From assembly GCA_964359785.1 (NCBI GenBank), contig CAYHWL010000043.1, positions 1-11,833 on the forward strand: a stretch of DNA of 11,833 bases. The letters run 5' to 3'. The translations under genes and the position numbers were made by a program. This stretch comes from JACQSU01 sp964359785 (GTDB lineage Archaea; Nanobdellota; Nanobdellia; Woesearchaeales; JAGWAF01). Shown here one piece after another: positions 6,082 to 11,833 of this stretch (the stretch's first letter is position 1; each line of letters opens with the position of its first letter). The notes below the pieces were generated by a model. It had not been told where the DNA came from. It saw nothing but the letters and a program-made list of their open reading frames with translations, and did no database searches.

Positions 6082-6537
6082 ATGATATCTGTCAAGAAGG
6101 CCATGCCAAAGGATGTTCCCCGGCTCTCATTGCTGGTGTTGGAATATGCCCGTTATGAGCACAGCCTCAACTCTGATTTCCACATTCCGGAGAAGTCTAT
6201 CGTTGTACGCACCATAAAAAAAGCCATGGCAAGAAAGGATTGCGGCTACTTTATCGCAGAAGACGCTGGCGCGATACTTGGTTTTTGCAAAGCGGAGTAC
6301 GCGGTGACTGAAGATAAACGTGTGATTGGTTTTATCGACAGCATCTTTGTCCGCAAGATAGCGCGGAAGCGTAACGTGGGGAAGCTCATGCTCTCATCTG
6401 TCTATAAGTGGTTCAAGGACTCGAAAGCGACCATAGTCCGCACCTTTGTCCCAGCCGCAAACAAGCCTGCTCTAGCCTATTGGGAGCACCAGTTCTTCCG
6501 CATCAGCGGTTTTGAGTTGGAGAAGAGGATTGAGTGA
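6082..6537 (+). CDS. GNAT-family N-acetyltransferase
   Basis: This 151-residue single-domain protein has the GNAT fold order: an N-terminal VKKAMPKDVPRLSLLVLEYAR helix, YFIAEDAGAILGFCKAEY (strands b3-b4, about 56-73), FIDSIFVRKIARKRNVGKLML (motif A, about 84-104), then NKPALAYWEHQFFRISGFE (motif B, about 127-145). The acetyl-CoA pyrophosphate loop, normally R/Q-x-x-G-x-G/A, reads R97-N-V-G100-K-L102, so the last small residue is replaced by Leu. It should transfer an acetyl group from acetyl-CoA to an amine; the target cannot be told from sequence. It is monocistronic with its own promoter, diverging from the nucleotidyltransferase gene. A T6 run (6539-6544) directly after the stop could terminate transcription. 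Confidence 0.85.
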   Translation: MISVKKAMPKDVPRLSLLVLEYARYEHSLNSDFHIPEKSIVVRTIKKAMARKDCGYFIAEDAGAILGFCKAEYAVTEDKRVIGFIDSIFVRKIARKRNVGKLMLSSVYKWFKDSKATIVRTFVPAANKPALAYWEHQFFRISGFELEKRIE

Positions 6538-6538
6538 G

Positions 6539-6544
6539 TTTTTT
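6539..6544 (+). terminator. T-run after the GNAT gene
   Basis: Six T residues beginning two bases after the TGA stop codon on the plus strand, a plausible short archaeal terminator. The remaining bases up to the convergent gene's stop at 6609 show nothing else. Confidence 0.4.
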
Positions 6545-6608
6545 GGGATTGACTAACATACTCATGATATGATTTTCTGTCGTGGCGGTTGGACCCGTGA
6601 TAGAAGTA

Positions 6609-7055
6609 TTATGACAGGAACGATTCACTTGCGGGGGAATTTTTTATGTTTCCAGTGGCGATGAATACATTTATACATCCTGTGATCTCCCGCATTTTCT
6701 CTTTAGTGATCTTGATCTCATCATATTTTGGCCTGATATCAGTTTTGGCTATACGACAAGGCCGATCACATAATATCACAGATTCTTTCTTGAGGATATT
6801 TCCTCCTCCCTCAATGTCGTCTTGACAGATGTTCACGCCATAGTTTAACCTGAATGAATCTATTTTTTGATCACCCTTTAGGGAGGATATGGGGATGCCT
6901 AATACCGAGTCAGATATTAGGTTGTATCCTCTCCGTGTTAGGATGATAAACATATGCGGCGGACATTCGGGCATATTCTCTTTGTGGGTATTCTTGCCAT
7001 CTAAGGTGCATTCAGTCCAAAGGATCTCTCTATAATCAATTAGGGTCTCAGTCAT
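6609..7055 (-). CDS. MazF/PemK-like protein, possible toxin
   Basis: This 148-residue product resembles the MazF/PemK endoribonuclease fold. It shows a strand HMFIILT, VLGIPISS in the place of the family's PxTS strand, ILKKESVILCDRPCRIAKTDI in the place of the conserved L-xx-S-V-hhh-x-x-h-R-x-hD segment, and a terminal helix ITKEKMREITGCINVFIAT. The catalytic Arg of bacterial MazF (in GxRP) is not present at the matching place, which reads PPHM, and the active-site Thr position is a Ser. It may be inactive, use a different active site, or be a structural relative. I chose ATG 7055 rather than an in-frame start further upstream (7142), because ATGACTGA overlaps the stop of the preceding gene, the usual mark of translational coupling. 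It is the last gene of a three-gene operon. The match was made by eye. Confidence 0.5.
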   Translation of the reverse strand: MTETLIDYREILWTECTLDGKNTHKENMPECPPHMFIILTRRGYNLISDSVLGIPISSLKGDQKIDSFRLNYGVNICQDDIEGGGNILKKESVILCDRPCRIAKTDIRPKYDEIKITKEKMREITGCINVFIATGNIKNSPASESFLS

Positions 7056-7272
7056 CTTCAGATACCCGAAACCTTGGAATCTTGGCATCGAATTTGGGTG
7101 GTGCGAGGATGATGTATATCGATTCTGCGCTCTTTTTAGCATCTTCGAGCATCACAAATGTGGATATGCTTGGGGAGAGTGAATTTGAGGTATCCTTGAT
7201 TTTCCACAGTATCTCGTTTATATCGCTATTCTCGTTCATTTGTGTTATCAGTTTCAGTTTATCATCAGCCAT
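7048..7272 (-). CDS. Small unknown protein in the YwgA/MazF-like operon
   Basis: A 74-residue protein of unknown family. The N-terminal half is helical (KLKLITQMNENSDINEILWKIKDTSN), and the second half contains AESIYIILAPPKFDAKIPRF with an acidic end (SEDD). It starts 19 bases inside the end of the upstream gene and overlaps the downstream gene by 8 bases. GGAGGGG (7281-7287) lies 8 bases before ATG 7272, so it is independently translated and not a frameshift product. Its position suggests an antitoxin, adaptor or partner of one of its neighbours; this is inference. Confidence 0.65.
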   Translation of the reverse strand: MADDKLKLITQMNENSDINEILWKIKDTSNSLSPSISTFVMLEDAKKSAESIYIILAPPKFDAKIPRFRVSEDD

Positions 7273-7718
7273 TTGCTTAACCCCTCCATTACTTGTTTTA
7301 GGTATTCCACAGTCAAGTGTGGCTTTTGCGCGTTGACTAATCGTAGGATCTCATCCGGATTTTGGTCCTGATGCATCTTTGAGAATAGATGTATCGTTGC
7401 GGCCGCTTCCAGCCATTGGGTGTCATTCTTGTGGTCGTTCACGTTCATACAAAACATTTCGAATTTTTGCACCATTTGCTCATCTTCAAAGTTTACTGGT
7501 GGGGTATCATTGAAACTCTCAACACAATAAGCGGTTCTGGTCAGATCAGGCGAATATGGCCCATTGATGTACAGTGAAAATTGGAACCCTAGATTGATAC
7601 CGCTAGCTTGTAGGAGATATATGATTTTTTGCAGTTTAAGTCGATTTTCAAACGAAGCTAGATCAAATGGTTGATAAATCTGTTTTAGGATGCTTGCTAA
7701 CACAACTGAGTTGACCAT
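7254..7718 (-). CDS. YwgA/Panacea (DUF4065)-like protein, possible antitoxin
   Basis: A 154-residue protein with the layout of the YwgA/DUF4065 (Panacea-like) group: NRLKLQKIIYLLQASGINLG (26-44), then a strand and turn FSLYINGPYSPDL (47-59), a helix QWLEAAATIHLF (101-112), and a C-terminal VNAQKPHLTVEYLKQVMEGL segment. Panacea domains act as antitoxin modules paired with many unrelated toxins; YwgA itself has no established role. The first gene of an overlapping operon with a 74-aa unknown and a MazF-like protein, it would be the antitoxin or sensor. ATG 7718 has TATATAAA 22-29 bases upstream, fitting a leaderless transcript. Low G/C relative to neighbours hints at acquisition. Confidence 0.6.
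   Translation of the reverse strand: MVNSVVLASILKQIYQPFDLASFENRLKLQKIIYLLQASGINLGFQFSLYINGPYSPDLTRTAYCVESFNDTPPVNFEDEQMVQKFEMFCMNVNDHKNDTQWLEAAATIHLFSKMHQDQNPDEILRLVNAQKPHLTVEYLKQVMEGLSKWLMIN
7281..7287 (-). promoter_or_regulatory. Shine-Dalgarno for the 74-aa protein
   Basis: GGAGGGG on the minus strand, 8 bases before ATG 7272 and inside the coding region of the upstream gene. It supports real translation of the small overlapping gene. Confidence 0.65.
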
Positions 7719-7739
7719 GATGTCTATTTGCCAAATTCA

Positions 7740-7747
7740 TTTATATA
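7740..7747 (-). promoter_or_regulatory. TATA box of the YwgA/MazF-like operon
   Basis: TATATAAA on the minus strand, 22-29 bases before ATG 7718, a near-ideal leaderless archaeal promoter spacing. Confidence 0.65.
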
Positions 7748-7756
7748 TCTTGTGCA

Positions 7757-7770
7757 GGATTGTACAGTCC
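7757..7770. promoter_or_regulatory. Near-palindromic candidate operator
   Basis: GGATTGTACAGTCC matches its reverse complement at 12 of 14 positions. It lies 10 bases upstream of the operon's TATA box, where an autoregulatory antitoxin or other factor could bind. A chance dyad cannot be excluded. Confidence 0.35.
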
Positions 7771-7795
7771 GCATCGTCAATATTCCGGCTTCTTT

Positions 7796-9733
7796 TCACT
7801 CCAGCGGCACTTCGCTCCATAACTTCCATTCGTTTGATGGTGTATATGGATTGACCATGAATATCGGGTTGTAGGTCTTTCCAAAGTATCCTTGTTGCAC
7901 GTATCCCCATCGTCCTGGGAATGGCGCTCCTCCGCCCATCGGGTATGTCCCTCCGATTGGCGAGCCGAAGTTCTCCCATGTCTTCATTAGTATCCTATTC
8001 GCGCCGAATTTCTCTTCTTCATGTCCTTCGCTTACGATGTGGCCGTCAAAACCGTTCCTTTTGAATATCTCTACGGCTTCTCTGACATGGAAGATCCCCT
8101 GTCCTGCTGGGAGATGTCCGTGCGCTCCACTGGCTGAATCGACAGCCTGTATAGACCCGACGACTTTCTTGCTTGCGACAAATTTGATCTCTCCTTCGAA
8201 CCATTGGTTGAATGCGGCGATCCTCTCTTTCTCCGATTCATCTGGGAGTCTGCGGAAATTATTTAGCCACATCCCAAGATGTCCTGTATCAAAGCATCCT
8301 TTGATGTGTGTGGCTGCGATTTTTTCCGCTTCTGCCTTGTTCATCTTGCGTTCTTCGACAAGCCTTTGTGTCATCTTCGCGCGTGATTCTTCGATGATAG
8401 CCACAAATTCGCGAGGATGTCCACCGAATGTCTGCGGCCATCCAAGCTCTGGTCCGACGTAGAGGGGATTATCGGGTGATACGTTCTTGTTTAGTCTCGT
8501 CTCTTGCCATGCGTGTATCCCAAGGTCCGCCCATGCCTCGACAGTCCTCTGTTTTGCGAATTTCTCTGCCGCGATAGTGTTCTTCTCTGTGATCTCGATC
8601 TCTTGCACCCGTTGTTGCTGTCCACGCGCAAGATCCGCGTCGGATTGGTACCTGCTTGCGTGAAGCTGATATTCTGCCTGTGCTTTTTGGAATTCCCCGA
8701 TTATCCTCTTCTTTTCGTTTTCGGCGAGGTCTTTTTTTCTAAGAGCCTCTTGGGATTCTTGCATGATCTCCTTTCTTTTTTCCATCTCTGCCCAGTTCAC
8801 TCTTGCTTGGTCGCTGTACATCCTTGCGTATCCTTCCGCGGTGCTCTTGCTTCCGGCTAGCGTGGCGATAAAAAATGCCTCTTCAGCTCCTATTCTTTCG
8901 ATTTCTGGCAATTGGGAGACGTGTATATTTTTTTCTGTCGCCTTGGCTTTGTTGATCTCTTCTGCTCTTTTCTCGAAGTATCTTCTATCCTCTTCTGATT
9001 TCAGGTTTTTTCGCATGACTCTTGGCAGTCCGTCCTCTCCTAATTCCACCTGGCCTTGGGCGTTGACTACTGTGATTGGCACTTCCTGGTCTATCCTTAT
9101 CCCAGAGATCTCCCCTGTTCTCCTATCGACTAGATGTTTGACAGCGCTTTCCGGCTCCTGTGCGTTCATCTGGAATGTCGGTTCATTTTTCTTGGTGGCC
9201 GGGTTGTAGAATTCAGGATTCCAGCTTTTTTTCATATCAAATATCGTGCGTGGGAATTCCATCGATACGGCGTCGATGCCTCCGCCGCCCGCGACATCTG
9301 CCACGAATTTGATCGCGTCTCGAACCTCTTGTTTGTCGTCTTCAAGTTTCTGCGCGTTAAATCCTCTATTATCGAATCCGCATAGGTTAGTGATTGAGCT
9401 TGTGGGCATCTCGACACCAATCAGCTTCACTCCATTGGCGAGCAGTTTCTCGCGCAGCGCCTCGCGTACATCTTCTCCGTATGCTTTTGGTCTTCCGCCG
9501 ATCGCCTGGTTCGAGGGTGTGGTCATGACGATCTGTATTTCCGAGACTCCACTGCGGACGGCAGACTCCACATTCTGGATGATGTTGGCTCCTGTGGCTG
9601 GATTTGTCTCTGTGACTGTCATCCCCAGTTCGCGGAGTGGTATTATCGGTTTCTCAAGTTTGGGGGCTTCAGATGTGGTCAGATCCCCCACATAGTATGG
9701 TTTCTCCATTGGGGACTGATAGTTGAAAATCAT
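7796..9733 (-). CDS. Xylose isomerase/AP-endonuclease-like TIM-barrel protein with coiled-coil insertion
   Basis: A 645-residue protein whose C-terminal part carries metal-site motifs of the sugar phosphate isomerase/endonuclease IV barrel: CFDTGHLGMW (480-489), HGHLPAGQG (538-546) and VSEGHEEE (about 567-574). N-terminal pieces of the barrel are likely GVSEIQIVMTTP, VKLIGVEMP (about 102-110) and FPRTIF. Family members are usually about 250-300 residues. Here an insert rich in Glu, Lys, Gln and Ala (about 245-400, densest at 298-398) looks like a long coiled coil between the early and late strands. The end is Gly/Pro/aromatic-rich (IGGTYPMGGGAPFPGRWGY). Substrate is unknown; a sugar or damaged DNA are the family options. 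ATG 9733 is preferred to TTG 9739 because TTTTAATAG lies 23-31 bases upstream. It follows the charged 171-aa gene. Confidence 0.7.
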   Translation of the reverse strand: MIFNYQSPMEKPYYVGDLTTSEAPKLEKPIIPLRELGMTVTETNPATGANIIQNVESAVRSGVSEIQIVMTTPSNQAIGGRPKAYGEDVREALREKLLANGVKLIGVEMPTSSITNLCGFDNRGFNAQKLEDDKQEVRDAIKFVADVAGGGGIDAVSMEFPRTIFDMKKSWNPEFYNPATKKNEPTFQMNAQEPESAVKHLVDRRTGEISGIRIDQEVPITVVNAQGQVELGEDGLPRVMRKNLKSEEDRRYFEKRAEEINKAKATEKNIHVSQLPEIERIGAEEAFFIATLAGSKSTAEGYARMYSDQARVNWAEMEKRKEIMQESQEALRKKDLAENEKKRIIGEFQKAQAEYQLHASRYQSDADLARGQQQRVQEIEITEKNTIAAEKFAKQRTVEAWADLGIHAWQETRLNKNVSPDNPLYVGPELGWPQTFGGHPREFVAIIEESRAKMTQRLVEERKMNKAEAEKIAATHIKGCFDTGHLGMWLNNFRRLPDESEKERIAAFNQWFEGEIKFVASKKVVGSIQAVDSASGAHGHLPAGQGIFHVREAVEIFKRNGFDGHIVSEGHEEEKFGANRILMKTWENFGSPIGGTYPMGGGAPFPGRWGYVQQGYFGKTYNPIFMVNPYTPSNEWKLWSEVPLE

Positions 9734-9755
9734 AGTCAATAAACGGTTATTCCGT

Positions 9756-9764
9756 CTATTAAAA
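9756..9764 (-). promoter_or_regulatory. TATA-like box for the TIM-barrel gene
   Basis: TTTTAATAG on the minus strand, 23-31 bases before ATG 9733 and just after the stop codon of the upstream gene. A small dyad, ACGG-TTATT-CCGT (9743-9755), lies between box and start. Confidence 0.55.
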
Positions 9765-9765
9765 T

Positions 9766-10281
9766 CTAGCGGGTATAGTTCCTTTTCTTGCGTTTCTCAA
9801 GTTCATCTTCGATGAGGTTGATCCCTGTCTTGCGTTCGAAGTCTTCTGGGGGTTTCTGGTATGGGATGCCGTCATTTCCTCCAAGGGCATTTTGGTACAT
9901 CCCATCGGTTTTCGTGTTCCCTGGCATGTAGGCTGGTATGGTCTCATTGACCTTGTTCTGGTACGCGATTTGTATCTCTTGCTCTAACCGCTTCTCCATC
10001 TGCAAGGGCGCTTCCGCGGTGATTGTCTCTTCTAGTTTGCTTCCCTTCTCCCGTAATAGCCGGAGTTCCTCTTCCAGGTCCTCTTTCTTGGCTTCTTCCA
10101 GCTTCCTTTCAGCGAGGGGATCCTTTTTCTCGTCTTTGATTTCTTTCTTCTCTTCCTTGCCAGTCTCTTTCTTTTCGGCTGTTATCCCTTCTTTCTTTAG
10201 TTTGGCTTCTTTATCTTCTGCAGAGGACTTCTTCTTGGCTCTCAAGGTCGCTTCAGAGATCTCTTTCTTGTGGTCTGCCAT
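9766..10281 (-). CDS. Highly charged coiled-coil protein, unknown function
   Basis: A 171-residue protein not recognised as a known family. Residues 1-105 are almost entirely Lys, Glu, Ala, Asp and Leu, with a likely coiled coil in LEEAKKEDLEEELRLLRE. The C-terminal third changes to a Pro/Asn/Gly/Tyr-rich segment (NETIPAYMPGNTKTDGMYQN, then GGNDGIPYQKPPEDF) and ends in a basic tail. There is no signal peptide or membrane span, so it is presumably cytoplasmic and partly disordered. ATG 10281 is preferred over GTG 10284 because TTTAAAT lies 22-28 bases upstream. It is directly upstream of the coiled-coil-bearing TIM-barrel gene, which may be its partner. Confidence 0.65.
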   Translation of the reverse strand: MADHKKEISEATLRAKKKSSAEDKEAKLKKEGITAEKKETGKEEKKEIKDEKKDPLAERKLEEAKKEDLEEELRLLREKGSKLEETITAEAPLQMEKRLEQEIQIAYQNKVNETIPAYMPGNTKTDGMYQNALGGNDGIPYQKPPEDFERKTGINLIEDELEKRKKRNYTR

Positions 10282-10302
10282 CACTGTGCGCTAGTTTTCC
10301 CC

Positions 10303-10309
10303 ATTTAAA
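10303..10309 (-). promoter_or_regulatory. TATA-like box for the charged protein gene
   Basis: TTTAAAT, preceded by further T residues, on the minus strand 22-28 bases before ATG 10281, as in a leaderless promoter. The T-tract (10307-10312) could also terminate the upstream gene. Confidence 0.5.
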
Positions 10310-10319
10310 AAACCACACT

Positions 10320-11102
10320 CTATTCAGATATCAGTCTTTTCATCCTGTCTATGAATTTGATCGAATCCAGTAGAAGAGAATCATACAGTTTTCCATTCAC
10401 TTTGGTGGCTTCTCCATGCATTATCGCTTTGGCGGTATGGAACAGATTGTCCATTATCGCAGGATACTCTTTTTCGATGGATAGCCCTTCAAGCGTCCTG
10501 GCCATCTCCGAGGGAGGAGGTGAGGCTCGTCCTTTGTGCATCACCGCGGCATGTGCGGCTTCCATAGCCGCCCAATAAAGTGCGACTATCCCGGCGCAGA
10601 GATTTCCTCGGCTTGCCTTTAGCGTCAGTTGTGATTGCGCGAAGTTTATCCCTACTGATTCCATTGTCGGCCGGAACCTTCCTTGTGCCAGCAGTGTCTG
10701 CGCGATCGAGAAGAATCCAGTGTCTTTATAGCAGACGCCATTCCGAATAAAATCCAGATGGGTCTGATCGCGCACCTTTAGGAGATCAAAGTGATCGCTT
10801 AGTTTTATCGTCTCGACATGTATCTTGGGAGATACCGCAGCTACGATGTGCGTCGTCCCGTTGATATAGGCGTTGATCTGTTTTTGCGAGATCTGGGCAT
10901 TCACATCATCGATGATGACGACGATAGGTATCTGGTCTGCTTTGATTGCGTGCGCGCGAGGAGTCCTGGAGAGCACCACTCCGCACACCAATCCAGGATA
11001 GGCGGCCATCATTTTCTCCGCGAACTTCTTGCCCTGCCCTATCTCTTCCTCGTGATAGTACCTGATTGTGGGCTTTGGGGCGTCTTTGGTTGAAAATTCC
11101 AT
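10320..11102 (-). CDS. Catalytically decayed nucleotidyltransferase-like paralogue
   Basis: The 260-residue protein aligns by eye over its length with the nucleotidyltransferase at 5134-5961. Shared features are LVCGVVL / LLCDVIF, IVVIIDD / VLVLIDD, FIRNGVCYKDTGFF / ILRDGIPLLAAGFF, YWAAMEAAHAA / SWAALEATHAA, and NGKLYDSLLLDSIKFID / DGAKYDELYSKTKDYIQ. The catalytic parts are gone: GSSARG is replaced by SRTPRA with a 3-residue deletion in the loop, and D57-x-D59 is replaced by Q57-I-P59. It therefore probably cannot bind metal or nucleotide in the usual way, and may be a regulatory or scaffolding homologue. TTATAAAC (11124-11131) is 22-29 bases before ATG 11102, and GGAGGA (11115-11120) also lies upstream. 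The reading frame is intact, arguing against a pseudogene. Confidence 0.7.
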   Translation of the reverse strand: MEFSTKDAPKPTIRYYHEEEIGQGKKFAEKMMAAYPGLVCGVVLSRTPRAHAIKADQIPIVVIIDDVNAQISQKQINAYINGTTHIVAAVSPKIHVETIKLSDHFDLLKVRDQTHLDFIRNGVCYKDTGFFSIAQTLLAQGRFRPTMESVGINFAQSQLTLKASRGNLCAGIVALYWAAMEAAHAAVMHKGRASPPPSEMARTLEGLSIEKEYPAIMDNLFHTAKAIMHGEATKVNGKLYDSLLLDSIKFIDRMKRLISE

Positions 11103-11123
11103 CCTTTTTCCCTATCCTCCTTT

Positions 11124-11131
11124 GTTTATAA
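11124..11131 (-). promoter_or_regulatory. TATA-like box for the decayed nucleotidyltransferase gene
   Basis: TTATAAAC on the minus strand, 22-29 bases before ATG 11102, located just after the stop codon of the Yip1-like gene. A GGAGGA motif (11115-11120) between box and start could act as a Shine-Dalgarno site if transcription starts upstream. Confidence 0.5.
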
Positions 11132-11136
11132 CCTTT

Positions 11137-11661
11137 CTAGTATCCCATGAGGTATAGCGCTGCGCTTGCTAGGAGCAATAACAACGCGATGATGAGCATG
11201 GAGAATTTCCATCTTGGCAGTTGATGCCTTCTGGATAGCCCAAAGATTATCGCGGCCAGACTGATAGGGTATGATGCCACAGACACATAAGGTATCCATC
11301 CAAGAAGATATGTCGGTGTAAGGCCATAGCAGATGCTAGACACTGTATGCCGGAATGGCGCTTTGCTTGCTCCAAACAGCCATAAGTATGCGTGCACAAA
11401 CAGCGTTGATATCAAGATCAGCGTCAAGAACGCAAGATAGAGTGCGAGGAACATGAACACATAGCCTGTTGTGGTGAACTCGATTTGGGGCAGTCCTTTT
11501 CCCATGATCGCCAAGGCCGCCTCATTCCATGCGGAGTAGAATGTCTTTGCGAAGGGTATTGAGAGTCCTGCTTGCAGCAGAGCGAGCAGGAGGGTGTAGA
11601 TGACGCTCTCCATGACTGTCCTGTCTTTGTCGAAGTATTTACTGATTTTTTTTGTGTCCAT
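11137..11661 (-). CDS. Yip1-domain-like integral membrane protein
   Basis: This 174-residue membrane protein has about five hydrophobic spans (roughly 18-36, 66-95, 107-124, 127-142 and 152-172). The arrangement matches archaeal and bacterial Yip1-domain proteins: a first span, an extracytoplasmic loop, a span ending in FGASKAPFRHTVSSICYGLTP, the segment LLGWIPYV, then SLAAIIFGLSRRHQLPRWK and a last hydrophobic span. In eukaryotes Yip1 proteins bind Rab GTPases; prokaryotic members have no settled role. ATG 11661 follows the stop of the upstream gene by 4 bases, and GGTGA (11666-11670) formed around that stop serves as its ribosome site, so the two are translationally coupled. Confidence 0.75.
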   Translation of the reverse strand: MDTKKISKYFDKDRTVMESVIYTLLLALLQAGLSIPFAKTFYSAWNEAALAIMGKGLPQIEFTTTGYVFMFLALYLAFLTLILISTLFVHAYLWLFGASKAPFRHTVSSICYGLTPTYLLGWIPYVSVASYPISLAAIIFGLSRRHQLPRWKFSMLIIALLLLLASAALYLMGY

Positions 11662-11665
11662 TGTT

Positions 11666-11833
11666 TCACCAGGTTATGAATTTGTTCGCTTTCTTGAAGA
11701 GTTTGTAGTGGTTCCAGCAGCCGCCCCTTGCTCCCTTTATGGCAGCCGCGATCTCTCCGTCAAGTCCTCCCGTGTCTTTCTTGTGGGTTCTGCTAAACAT
11801 GGGCTTTATGATGTCGGTGACTCCTTTGAATGG
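11666..11833 (-). CDS. 3' end of an unrecognised gene (partial)
   Basis: The minus strand is open from the window edge to TGA at 11666-11668, giving the last 55 residues. They begin PFKGVTDIIKPMFSR, continue through a Gly/Ala-rich helix-like stretch (GLDGEIAAAIKGARGGCW), and end NHYKLFKKANKFITW. I do not recognise the family. Coding is supported by the open frame, by basic and aromatic composition like its neighbours, and by the close coupling to the Yip1-like gene, whose ribosome site overlaps this stop codon. The start lies outside the window. Confidence 0.6.
   Translation of the reverse strand, partial: PFKGVTDIIKPMFSRTHKKDTGGLDGEIAAAIKGARGGCWNHYKLFKKANKFITW

Noticed and set aside
7048..7142. 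Frameshift joining the 74-aa and MazF-like frames
   Set aside because: The small gene has its own Shine-Dalgarno site and the junction ATGACTGA is a normal stop/start overlap. Two coupled genes explain it better than one broken gene.
7737..7979. Minus-strand open frame overlapping the end of the TIM-barrel gene
   Set aside because: It lies in another frame within and just beyond a well-supported gene, and has no motif or start signal.
8037..9209. Plus-strand open frames opposite the TIM-barrel gene
   Set aside because: They are Ser/Cys-rich shadow frames with no domain, antisense to a gene with clear metal-site motifs.
9743..9755. Operator ACGG-TTATT-CCGT before the TIM-barrel gene
   Set aside because: Only a 4-bp dyad; it is too short to separate from chance.
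10320..11102. Pseudogene call for the decayed nucleotidyltransferase
   Set aside because: Loss of the active site is clear, but the frame is intact, a promoter-like box is in place and the rest of the fold is conserved, so a non-catalytic protein is more likely.

Overview
The window looks archaeal. The gene at 1030-1713 encodes a recognisable archaeal GINS51-type replication protein. Most other genes are preceded, 22-31 bases upstream of the start codon, by an A/T-rich TATA-like box, the geometry of leaderless archaeal transcripts. The mix of orphan nucleotidyltransferase-like proteins, a TIM-barrel protein with a coiled-coil insert, a Yip1-type membrane protein and many unknowns would fit a DPANN-type genome, but the lineage is an inference, not something the sequence proves.

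Layout. Positions 1-273 hold an unusual array of short perfect hairpins bounded by GTAC, with a 55-bp exact direct repeat and a bracketing inverted repeat; a DUF3800-like gene on the plus strand runs out of it. Positions 1030-5961 carry a minus-strand block: GINS51, a multi-span TM_helix-repeat (MscS-related) protein, a P2-type cation ATPase and a nucleotidyltransferase with a helical C-terminal domain. A divergent promoter region (5962-6081) separates that block from a plus-strand GNAT acetyltransferase. Positions 6609-7718 are a tight, overlapping three-gene minus-strand operon that looks like a toxin-antitoxin or defence cassette: a YwgA/Panacea-like protein, a small unknown and a MazF/PemK-like protein. 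Positions 7796-11833 return to minus-strand genes: a 645-aa sugar isomerase/AP-endonuclease-type TIM barrel with a long coiled-coil insertion, a very charged 171-aa coiled-coil protein, a paralogue of the nucleotidyltransferase that has lost its catalytic residues, a Yip1-like membrane protein, and the 3' end of an unrecognised gene.

How the genes work together. The ATPase and TM_helix protein are adjacent membrane genes that could serve ion and osmotic balance. The TIM-barrel and charged proteins, both rich in coiled coil, may act together. The two nucleotidyltransferase-like paralogues, one intact and one decayed, may reflect a catalytic and a regulatory member of one family. The most novel signals are the hairpin array, including what looks like a small palindrome inserted in one arm of an inverted repeat, and the overlapping YwgA-like/MazF-like operon with a candidate operator. 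No tRNA, rRNA, CRISPR array or insertion sequence was seen.
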